Shown: piece by piece, positions 57,528 through 64,000 of the stretch
Layout: every line of letters begins with the position of its first letter
How positions within the stretch are numbered: position 1 is the stretch's first letter
Assembly: GCA_021792615.1 (NCBI GenBank)
Contig: JAJYUJ010000008.1
Coordinates: 14,579 to 78,578 of the forward strand
Direction of reading: 5' to 3'
Source of the DNA: a bacterium
Lineage (GTDB): Bacteria; JAMCPX01
Length of the DNA stretch: 64,000 bases
The notes under the pieces: generated by a model
Told to the model about the DNA's origin: nothing
The model's database searches: none
What the model saw: only the letters and a program-made list of their open reading frames with translations
Translations under genes and position numbers: made by a program

Positions 57528-57691
57528 CAAGGGGGCGTTATGAGATTTATACGCAAGACCCAACATTTAAAGGAACAAGGTGTAATAAGGAATGATTAAA
57601 ACCGTAACTTCCTTAATCCCTCTTAACCTAAGAGGGATAACGCAGGAGAATCCCCTGCTTAATCTCAGAGGATACAATCTAACGGATAACC

Positions 57692-60283
57692 ATGACTAAA
57701 CCCCCGACTCCTTTAGTCCAGCAGTACCTTGAAATAAAATCCAGATATAAGGATGCGATCCTTTTTTACCGGCTCGGTGATTTTTACGAGATGTTTTTCG
57801 AGGACGCGGTTACCGCAGCACCCGTCCTTGACCTGACCCTTACATCACGGCACAAGGACGTCGAAGACCCGGTACCCATGTGCGGCGTGCCGTATCATGC
57901 TGCAGCGCCGTACATAAAAAAGCTTTTGGATGCGGGATTCAAGGTTGCAATATGTGAGCAGCTCGAGGACCCTGCAAAGGCAAAGGGTATCGTAAAACGG
58001 GATGTCATACGGGTAGCAACACCGGGACTTATCTATGATCCGGACATGCTTGAATCCAATCAAACTAACTATATTGCGGTACTTGAAGACTCGCCTGAAG
58101 GCTCCGGTGTCGCATTCTTCGAGCCGTCCACATCCGAACTTCTCTTAATGTCAACAGCGGATCCCGAGCAGATATTCTCGGAGATAAAAAAACTGATGCC
58201 GAAAGAGATAATCTATAAAGACAAGCACCTGCCGATCCGGATTATCAACCTGTTCGGCGCGGAGGTCCCTTTTATTCTTACCCCGGTGACCGGGCAGCAT
58301 TTTGCATGGGACACTCTGCAGGAAAGGGTCCTTGATATATGGGGCGGCCAGCTCACCGGTGCAGGTATTACGGACAACAGCATACTGTTATCCGTTACAG
58401 CCGCGTTGTTCCGGTATCTGGAAGACACCAAAACCCCTATCAGCAATATTACCATAAAGAGGGTGCTGCCCTCTCTCTACCTCTATATGGACAGTGCAAC
58501 CATTCGTAACCTCGAGCTGTTCAATTCCATTATAGACGGTTCGGAGAAGATAAGCCTCGTCGGAGTCATGGATAAAACTATAACGCCCATGGGTGCACGC
58601 ATGCTGCGTCATTATCTCCGGTTCCCGAGCGTATCCTCGCAGGAGGTTATAGCACGGCATGCTGTCGTGGAATATTTTTTCAACGAGCCGGTTGCACGCG
58701 CGGAGTTGAGGAACAGGTTGAAAGATGTAGGCGATATAGAAAGAATTGTTACCAAGGCGCACAACATGACCCTGACCCCGCAATCCCTGCAAAGGTTTGC
58801 CCTGTCCCTCGATGCCATGAAAGACGTCAAACAAATGATACGTAAAGACATACCCCTGCTTGCCGGGCTGTATGAATCCATGGACGAGCTGATGGATGTC
58901 CGGGCCTCGATCGCAGCTACAATCGATCTGTCCGACGAGCAAAACGAACACGGCTGGTTTGTTCGTGCGGGTATCAATGCCCGGCTCGATGAGATAAAGC
59001 TGCTGGTGAAAGACACCAGGGGCTGGCTCAGGCGTTTCGAACAGGAAGAGCGCACGAGGACTGGCATCGGATCGCTCAAGGTAGGATACACAAGTGTTTT
59101 CGGATATTATATAGAGGTCACCAGGCCGAACCTCCGTCTTGTGCCCGAGGATTATATACGGAAGCAGACCGTTGCAAACGGAGAACGGTTTATTACGCCA
59201 AAACTCAAGGAAATGGAGGTCAGACTGCTGAGTTCCGAAGAGCAGATAAAGGGTATCGAGGGCGGTTACCTGAGTACATTGAACGAAACGGTCTCAAAAA
59301 ATGCATCTCGCATACTCATGTCTGCGTCCGCAATAGCCGCGGTCGATGTGCTGTCGGATTTTGCGGAGATCTCGGTAAGGAACAAATATGTCAAGCCCCT
59401 TGTCGATGACGGCGATGTCGTGGAATTAAAGGATGCCAGACACCCGGTCATAGAGCAGTACCTGAAGGGAGCTGCCTTCATACCCAACGACATTACATTA
59501 AACAGCACGGACAGGCAGATCGTCATCATCACAGGTCCGAACATGTCGGGTAAATCCACCATCATTCGGCAATCAGCCTTGATTGCGCTCATGGCACAGA
59601 TGGGCTGCTTTGTGCCTGCAACCTCTGCGCGGCTCGGTATTATCGACCGGATCTTCGCACGGGTAGGGGCATCGGATCATCTTGCTAAAGGACAGAGTAC
59701 CTTTATGGTCGAGATGACCGAAACCGCAAATATCCTCAGCAGTGCTACAGGCAGGAGCCTGATTATCCTTGACGAGATAGGCAGGGGTACGAGCACGTAC
59801 GACGGCATCAGCATTGCATGGGCGGTGCTCGATTACCTGGCGAACACCATAGGTGCAAAAACCCTGTTTGCAACGCATTACCATGAGCTGATCGAGTTCG
59901 GTCAGAGCCACCCCAAGGCCATAAACCAGTCCATACCGGTCAAGCAGTGGCAGGGCAGGCTTATCTTTGTACGCAAGCTTATCGATGGAGGTTCAAGCGA
60001 GAGCTTCGGCATCGAGGTCGCTAAGATGGCAGGCCTGCCAAAGGACGTTATAGCCCTTGCACAGAGACTGCTCAAGAAACTGCAGGACGGCGAGATAGAC
60101 AGCCTCGGCAGGCCTCGGCTTGCAGAGGGCGCGCAGTCGCACGCAGTGCAGTACGCGTTGTTCAAGCCTGATGATGCGAAGCTGTTCGAGATGCTCAAAA
60201 CGGCAAATCCGGACCACATGACGCCCCTTGAGGCGCTCCAGTTTCTGATGAAGGTAAAGGAGGCTATGGATGATAAGAAATAG
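57692..60283 (+). CDS. mutS: DNA mismatch repair protein MutS
   Basis: 863 residues. Mismatch-binding FYEMF is at about 30, with connector, lever and clamp domains following. ATPase P-loop TGPNMSGKST, Walker B LIILDEIGRGTS and the C-terminal helical tail are present. Length is normal. Followed by a repeat-rich region. Confidence 0.97.
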   Translation: MTKPPTPLVQQYLEIKSRYKDAILFYRLGDFYEMFFEDAVTAAPVLDLTLTSRHKDVEDPVPMCGVPYHAAAPYIKKLLDAGFKVAICEQLEDPAKAKGIVKRDVIRVATPGLIYDPDMLESNQTNYIAVLEDSPEGSGVAFFEPSTSELLLMSTADPEQIFSEIKKLMPKEIIYKDKHLPIRIINLFGAEVPFILTPVTGQHFAWDTLQERVLDIWGGQLTGAGITDNSILLSVTAALFRYLEDTKTPISNITIKRVLPSLYLYMDSATIRNLELFNSIIDGSEKISLVGVMDKTITPMGARMLRHYLRFPSVSSQEVIARHAVVEYFFNEPVARAELRNRLKDVGDIERIVTKAHNMTLTPQSLQRFALSLDAMKDVKQMIRKDIPLLAGLYESMDELMDVRASIAATIDLSDEQNEHGWFVRAGINARLDEIKLLVKDTRGWLRRFEQEERTRTGIGSLKVGYTSVFGYYIEVTRPNLRLVPEDYIRKQTVANGERFITPKLKEMEVRLLSSEEQIKGIEGGYLSTLNETVSKNASRILMSASAIAAVDVLSDFAEISVRNKYVKPLVDDGDVVELKDARHPVIEQYLKGAAFIPNDITLNSTDRQIVIITGPNMSGKSTIIRQSALIALMAQMGCFVPATSARLGIIDRIFARVGASDHLAKGQSTFMVEMTETANILSSATGRSLIILDEIGRGTSTYDGISIAWAVLDYLANTIGAKTLFATHYHELIEFGQSHPKAINQSIPVKQWQGRLIFVRKLIDGGSSESFGIEVAKMAGLPKDVIALAQRLLKKLQDGEIDSLGRPRLAEGAQSHAVQYALFKPDDAKLFEMLKTANPDHMTPLEALQFLMKVKEAMDDKK

Positions 60284-60294
60284 GATAAAATACG

Positions 60295-60420
60295 GTCATT
60301 GCGGGGAGCGATTTTGCGACGAAGCAATCTGCACGCACAAGGATTGCTTCACTATCGTTCGCAATGACGGGTATGCTGGTGTCATTGCGAGGAAGGAAAG
60401 ACGAACCAATCTCTTTCCGC
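60295..60420. repeat. CATTGCGAGG / GACGAAGCAATC dispersed repeat
   Basis: GTCATTGCG at 60295 and GCAATGAC at 60361-60368 form inverted ends around GACGAAGCAATCTG. A second TCATTGCGAGG unit follows. Same family as 4657-4827, 62759 and 63840. Confidence 0.6.
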
Positions 60421-60424
60421 ATTT

Positions 60425-60514
60425 CCCCCTGATAAGGGGGCATCTCCCGTATCTCCCCCTGATAAGGGGGCATCTCCCGTATCTCCCCCTGATAAGGGGG
60501 ATAAAGGGGGTTTA
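60425..60514. repeat. Array of three CCCCCTGATAAGGGGG palindromes
   Basis: Palindromes at 60425, 60455 and 60485 with a 30-bp period; the 14-base connector is identical. The array ends ATAAAGGGGGTTTA. Bases 60451-60514 are repeated exactly at 61005-61068 on the other side of the DUF559 gene. The GGGGG at 60506-60510 lies nine bases before the ATG. Confidence 0.9.
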
Positions 60515-60519
60515 AAAAG

Positions 60520-61071
60520 ATGAAACCACAATTTATTCCTTATAATAAAGAATTAATTAAAAATGCTAAGGAAAACAGGAAAAATCCAACTGTAGCAGAG
60601 AAAAAACTGTGGCGTGATGTACTTAGTAACAAGCAATTTACCTTGCATAAATTTACAAGACAAAAGCCTTTGGATAATTTCATAGTTGACTTTTACTGTT
60701 CCGAGCTTCTGTTAGTTATTGAAGTTGATGGCGACACGCATGCCAATCAGGAAGAATACGACAAACAACGCAGCAGAATTTTATTAGAAAAATACAATAT
60801 CCAAGTCATAAGATACTACAACAGTGAAGTATTAAAAAATATTGAAGGCATACGCACAGATTTACTTGAGAAAACAAAACAAAGAAAACAACAAATCAAA
60901 CCAACCCCCCAGCCCCCCTTGTCAGGGGGGATAAGAAGGCTATCCTCAGACAAAGAAAAAAGCCTGGTTAAGGAGACTCCTCCGGGACAAGGGGCATCCC
61001 TTTCATCTCCCCCTGATAAGGGGGCATCTCCCGTATCTCCCCCTGATAAGGGGGATAAAGGGGGTTTATGA
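60520..61071 (+). CDS. DUF559 nuclease-like protein with repeat-encoded C-terminus
   Basis: 183 residues. The core (about 1-128) has the layout of DUF559 proteins, a Vsr/PD-(D/E)xK-like endonuclease fold: LWRDVLSNKQF, Asp57 in NFIVDFYC, Glu68-Val-Asp70 in LVIEVDGDTH, and KYNIQVIRYYNSEV. The tail from about 127 is not domain sequence: PPLSGG and two PPDKG units come from the palindromic repeats that follow. The ribosome site appears to be the GGGGG of the upstream repeat. Codon use is AT-rich compared with mutS. Function unknown; DNA cleavage is expected from the fold. Confidence 0.8.
   Translation: MKPQFIPYNKELIKNAKENRKNPTVAEKKLWRDVLSNKQFTLHKFTRQKPLDNFIVDFYCSELLLVIEVDGDTHANQEEYDKQRSRILLEKYNIQVIRYYNSEVLKNIEGIRTDLLEKTKQRKQQIKPTPQPPLSGGIRRLSSDKEKSLVKETPPGQGASLSSPPDKGASPVSPPDKGDKGGL
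61005..61068. repeat. Downstream copy of the palindrome array
   Basis: A 64-bp perfect direct repeat of 60451-60514, with palindromes at 61009 and 61039. It is translated as the end of the DUF559 protein. A related CCCCCCTTGTCAGGGGGG unit lies inside the gene near 60914. Confidence 0.9.
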
Positions 61072-61081
61072 GAGAGGTTAA

Positions 61082-61741
61082 ATGAAACTTTGTAAATCCC
61101 CCTACATTATCTATGCTGTGGTAATGCTTGTCCTGATTGCGGCAAGCAGGCTGGCCTTGTCCAGGCCGTACCTCGGCGTTATCGCTGCCGTAGTCTTCCT
61201 TTATATACCCATCGCCTTATTGTTTGTAAAAAAACAGGTTCCCGGGGTCTATGGCATAAGTAAAAAGGGTTTTGGGAAGTCCATAGCCAGGTCATTGCTC
61301 GCCGCCATCATACTATTCCCGCTCTACATTGCAGGGTTTTACGTTTACATGAGGTATGTTTATAATCTTCGTCTGTCATTCCCAACGGCCGGGTTCATCC
61401 GTCAACCGCAGACGCTGCTCTTTGTTCTCAACATGCTCTTAATGGTCGCAATACCCGAAGAGATTTTTTATAGGGGATATGTACAGTCAGAACTGCACAA
61501 ATGCGATAAGCGGACGATAAACCTGTTCGGTGTTAAGGCAGGGATGTCCTTTTTGATGGTCAATGTACTGTTCGCAGCAGGCCACCTCATCGTTTTGCCG
61601 GATATTGCCCGGCTTGCGGTGTTTTTCCCGGGCCTTGTGTTTAGCTGGCTCAGAGAAAGGGACGATAACATAGCAGGCTCTGTCGTATTCCACTGGCTCA
61701 GTGATGTGCTTTCCTTTTTCCTGTTTGCCCTGCTCAGATGA
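61082..61741 (+). CDS. CPBP-family intramembrane metalloprotease (CAAX/Abi type)
   Basis: 219 residues with about six membrane segments. The Rce1-like motifs are EEIFYRG, FAAGHLI and VVFHWLSD, providing the Glu and His residues of the active site. Substrate unknown; such proteases process prenylated or other membrane-bound proteins, or act in phage or bacteriocin defence. Follows the DUF559 gene by 10 bp, but composition is like core genes. Ribosome site GAGAGG. Confidence 0.85.
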   Translation: MKLCKSPYIIYAVVMLVLIAASRLALSRPYLGVIAAVVFLYIPIALLFVKKQVPGVYGISKKGFGKSIARSLLAAIILFPLYIAGFYVYMRYVYNLRLSFPTAGFIRQPQTLLFVLNMLLMVAIPEEIFYRGYVQSELHKCDKRTINLFGVKAGMSFLMVNVLFAAGHLIVLPDIARLAVFFPGLVFSWLRERDDNIAGSVVFHWLSDVLSFFLFALLR

Positions 61742-62024
61742 AATGAAAGAAATTTAAAATTAAATATTAAAAATTAAAAATTAAGAAAGAATTCAAGACT
61801 CAAAACTCAAGATTCAAAATTTTGAATCCAATCTTGAACGGGTGATCGCCCGACCCGGCTTCACTGTGTGCCCTTGTGCTATTTATAGCGGGATTCTTCA
61901 ATTTCCCGATCTTTAATTTCTCATACTCTTAATATTGAATATTGAATCTTTAATATTTAATTTCTTAAAAAAACTTGACTTTATTTTCATTATATCTGCA
62001 AGATTCGTAATAAAGGAGAATGGG
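61742..62024. repeat. AT-rich repeat upstream of the four-helix-bundle gene
   Basis: Contains tracts such as TTAAATATTAAAAATTAAAA, TCAAGATTCAAAATT and AATATTGAATATTGAATC. Related tracts lie downstream (62464-62577) and at 50065-50158. TTGACT near 61974 could serve as a -35 for the gene. No other gene is seen. Confidence 0.6.
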
Positions 62025-62498
62025 ATGTCCAAAACCTTTGAAGAACTTCCAGTATGGCAAAAGTCCAGAGAACTCGTTAAAAACATCTATAGTTTAACCA
62101 TGGTTACTGCCTTTAATAGAGATTATGGGTTGGCAGATCAGGTAAGGCGTGCATGTACATCTATCATGTCAAACATTGCCGAAGGTTTTGAAAGGGGCTC
62201 AAATATAGAATTCATTCAATTTTTATACATTGCTAAAGGGTCTGCGGGTGAAACGAGAACGCAACTTTACATTGCACATGATCTGAATTACATATCTGAT
62301 CCGGAGTTTGAAACAGCCTATGCATTATGCAAAGATATTTCAGGTCAGATAAGCGGACTGATAGATTATCTCAAAGGGTCCCGGCTTAAGGGTGATAAAT
62401 TCAGGAAGCATTATAAAAGTATGCAAGATGAAGTTAACGAGTTTTTAGAAGAATTCAATAATCAAGATTCAAAATTCAATAAATCCTCTCAATATTAA
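62025..62498 (+). CDS. Four-helix-bundle protein (23S rRNA intervening-sequence type)
   Basis: 157 residues from MSKTFEELPV, chosen because AAAGGAG precedes it and family members start with a similar FEELPVWQKS segment. RRACTSIMSNIAEGFERGS and FLYIAKGSAGETRTQL are the core motifs of S23/IVS-type proteins first found in 23S rRNA insertions. The C-terminal tail (NQDSKFNKSSQY) is encoded by the AT-rich repeat. Biochemical role unknown. Confidence 0.88.
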   Translation: MSKTFEELPVWQKSRELVKNIYSLTMVTAFNRDYGLADQVRRACTSIMSNIAEGFERGSNIEFIQFLYIAKGSAGETRTQLYIAHDLNYISDPEFETAYALCKDISGQISGLIDYLKGSRLKGDKFRKHYKSMQDEVNEFLEEFNNQDSKFNKSSQY

Positions 62499-62577
62499 AA
62501 ACAGAGAATTCAAGAATAAGTCTTTGATTTCGAATTTCCCAATATTGAATATTTAATATTTAATCTTTAATTTCTTT
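62464..62577. repeat. AT-rich repeat downstream of the four-helix-bundle gene
   Basis: Shares TCAAGATTCAAAATT and AATATTGAATATTTAATATT with the upstream tract, so the gene lies between copies of one repeat family. Confidence 0.55.
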
Positions 62578-62592
62578 GACGAAGGAGGATGT

Positions 62593-62700
62593 ATGCGGTT
62601 TAAAAATTTACCAAAAACACTTATCCTGAAAACACAAAAAGCAAAAACGCAAAACAAATACAAGACGGAAAAAACCAAACAACGGACAAAAAAGAAATAA
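62593..62700 (+). CDS. Possible 35-residue basic protein
   Basis: A short open frame (MRFKNLPKTLILKTQKAK..., ending TKKK) with an excellent AAGGAGGA ribosome site five bases before the ATG. About one third of residues are Lys or Arg, and there are no acidic residues except one Glu. It could bind nucleic acid, but no family is recognised. The strong ribosome site is the main support. Confidence 0.35.
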   Translation: MRFKNLPKTLILKTQKAKTQNKYKTEKTKQRTKKK

Positions 62701-62758
62701 CCCTCCGTTGTCAGGGTGGCTTCTTGCTGCTCTCCATGCTAAGGGGGACACAGCGGTT

Positions 62759-62919
62759 AAGGGATTGCCACGCTCCTTTCAGTCGCTCGCAATGACAGAT
62801 ATGATGGTGTCATTGCGAGGCATTTTCCTTTTCTGTCATTCCCGTGAAAACGGGAATCCAGAAAGAAGCAAACTGGATTCCTGCTCAAGGATACCTTCGA
62901 AGAAGCCCACGGGCAGGAA
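62759..62919. repeat. Long direct repeat, copy 1, left of pilA
   Basis: 161 bp repeated at 63840-64000 with five mismatches, all within 15 bases. Contains GCTCGCAATGAC, TCATTGCGAGG and TCATTCCCGTGAAAACGGGA. Belongs to the CATTGCGAGG repeat group. It occupies much of the gap before the pilin. Confidence 0.9.
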
Positions 62920-63095
62920 TGACAAATGGCTTCTTCCGTCATTCTGAAGCTGTCCGGCAAATAGACTATTTTGACATAGTTTCTTCAGGTGGAATATCTG
63001 CCAATTTTTGTCATTTTTATAAATAATTATTATGCTTTAGAGTGGCAAGTAAATTAATTATCCTTATTATTCAATATATTGCGCCATTGAAGGGC

Positions 63096-63111
63096 TGGCA
63101 CGCTCCATGCA
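63096..63111 (+). promoter_or_regulatory. Sigma-54 (-24/-12) promoter of the pilin gene
   Basis: TGGCACGCTCCATGCA matches TGGCACG-N4-TTGCA with one mismatch. Expected start of transcription is about 12 bases after the GC, near 63122, leaving a short leader with GGAGGA. Pilin genes in many Proteobacteria are controlled by RpoN with PilS/PilR. Confidence 0.7.
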
Positions 63112-63149
63112 TTATGAACAGGTATAAATTGAAAAAGGAGGAAAAGTTT

Positions 63150-63746
63150 ATGAAAGGACAAAAAGGTTTTACGCTGATCGAGTTGATGGTCGTCGTCGTG
63201 ATCATCGGTATACTCGCGGCAATAGCGATTCCGAACTTCATCGCTATGGAGAGAAGGGCAAAAGAGGCATCGGTAAAGGGAAGTATGCATACAATTGATC
63301 TTGCACTTGAGGATTTTGCAACGGGTTCAGGAGGAACATATCCAGGAGATGCAACTGGAGACGCGGTTTTCTCATGTAGATTCCCCAATGGTACACCCCC
63401 GAATGACCCATATCAATCAGCATATTATGCATTTGCACCTTGTGCAAACCCAGCACCCGTTGGAGTAGCAGGAGCCGGTGATGTGTTAGGAGCTGCAGGT
63501 GTAGTTAATGCTCTTACTGTACTTCAGACAGCGATCACACCGGCTGCCGGTGGAGCCGGAGTACCGTGTAATGTTGGAGCCGATACATTCCCTGGTGGTA
63601 TTTACTATACATCGAATGGTGCCGCAGGTGCTCAGCCAGTCGCTACTCAGTGGGCAATGGATGGCTGCAGTGATACAATAATAACTGCTGCTCCTGGTAA
63701 CGTAATTGAGTCAAGCACAACACAAGCGTTTATTCTTCACAACTGA
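63150..63746 (+). CDS. pilA: Type IV pilin-like major subunit
   Basis: 198 residues from MKGQKGFTLIE, with AAGGAGGA upstream; an ATG 108 bases earlier in frame was not used. The prepilin peptidase site is Gly6/Phe7, Glu is at position 5 of the mature chain, and a hydrophobic helix (MVVVVIIGILAAIAI) follows. The globular part is rich in Ala, Gly, Pro and Thr and has four Cys (two disulfides possible). Length fits pilin or pseudopilin; the sigma-54 promoter and strong terminator favour a major pilin. No pilus assembly genes are in the window. Confidence 0.9.
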   Translation: MKGQKGFTLIELMVVVVIIGILAAIAIPNFIAMERRAKEASVKGSMHTIDLALEDFATGSGGTYPGDATGDAVFSCRFPNGTPPNDPYQSAYYAFAPCANPAPVGVAGAGDVLGAAGVVNALTVLQTAITPAAGGAGVPCNVGADTFPGGIYYTSNGAAGAQPVATQWAMDGCSDTIITAAPGNVIESSTTQAFILHN

Positions 63747-63771
63747 GTTAAGCTGATTTGAATGATGTATG

Positions 63772-63800
63772 CAAGCCCCCCGTCTTGGGGGGCTTTTTTT
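63772..63800 (+). terminator. Rho-independent terminator of pilA
   Basis: AAGCCCCCC, CGTCTT, GGGGGGCTT followed by a run of T: a perfect 9-bp GC-rich stem with T tail 26 bp after the stop. Confidence 0.92.
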
Positions 63801-63839
63801 AAGGTGCTCGAGTGGGAAGATGTTCTGGAGGTGAAAAAG

Positions 63840-64000
63840 AAGGGATTGCCACGCTCCTTTCAGTCGCTCGCAATGGCGGGTATGCCGGTGTCATTGCGAG
63901 GCATTTTCCTTTTCTGTCATTCCCGTGAAAACGGGAATCCAGAAAGAAGCAAACTGGATTCCTGCTCAAGGATACCTTCGAAGAAGCCCACGGGCAGGAA
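63840..64000. repeat. Long direct repeat, copy 2, right of pilA
   Basis: Matches 62759-62919 with five mismatches and runs to the end of the window, so its full length is unknown. Confidence 0.9.

Noticed and set aside
60425-60500. CRISPR-like regular repeats with 30-bp period
   Set aside because: The connectors between palindromes are identical, so there are no variable spacers, and no cas gene is near.

Overview
The window comes from a Gram-negative bacterial chromosome, most likely of an anaerobic or microaerophilic lineage. Lipid A genes (lpxK, an LpxL-type acyltransferase), many lipoproteins and a beta-barrel protein show an outer membrane. Rubrerythrin, methylglyoxal synthase and solitary EtfBA fit an anaerobe with acyl-CoA metabolism. 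The sigma-54 pilin promoter, the PilZ protein and the many dispersed repeats suggest Deltaproteobacteria/Desulfobacterota or a related lineage; this taxonomic guess is inference. All lengths and starts were read from the sequence; no database search was run.

Layout. 0-4.4 kb: the 5' end of a thiolase-like gene, an amidase, a beta-propeller lipoprotein and a crotonase. 4.4-10.1 kb: a mobile-looking inverted repeat, a parS-like site on the start of mnmG, a fused two-domain glycosyltransferase (GpgS-type), a small mechanosensitive-channel-like protein, and tRNA-Arg and tRNA-Pro. 10.1-17.3 kb: an AT-rich accessory region that starts with a tandem duplication of half of tRNA-Pro, continues with two orphan antitoxin-like genes (one frameshifted) and holds a four-gene operon of exported proteins, three of them of unknown role. 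17.6-26 kb: lspA, ileS, mgsA and mnmE run leftwards and dnaA and dnaN run rightwards from a 478-bp AT-rich gap that is the best replication-origin candidate. 26-43 kb: rubrerythrin, mtnP, a cell-envelope cluster (lpxK, lpxL, mrcB, moxR, DUF58, TgpA-like), a secernin/C69 hydrolase, etfBA, a lipase and a PilZ protein. 43-54 kb: a long leftward series of Kef-type antiporter, glmS, glmU, argF, argD, argB, hslU, hslV and xerC. 54-60.3 kb: dprA, topA and mutS. 60.3-64 kb: an accessory end with a DUF559 nuclease inside palindromic repeats, a CAAX protease, a four-helix-bundle (IVS) protein inside AT-rich repeats, and a type IV pilin gene between long direct repeats.

The most unusual content is in the repeats. 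A 227-bp element with perfect 16-bp terminal inverted repeats occurs at 4363 and, inverted, at 38988. A second pair (42762 and 48515) has the same ends but a different core. A DUF559 nuclease gene is bracketed by a perfect 64-bp direct repeat built of CCCCCTGATAAGGGGG palindromes, and the repeat encodes its C-terminus. The same kind of repeat also supplies the last residues of XerC. Other points of note are a TgpA-type transglutaminase with Ser where the catalytic Cys is expected, and a -24/-12 promoter ahead of pilA.
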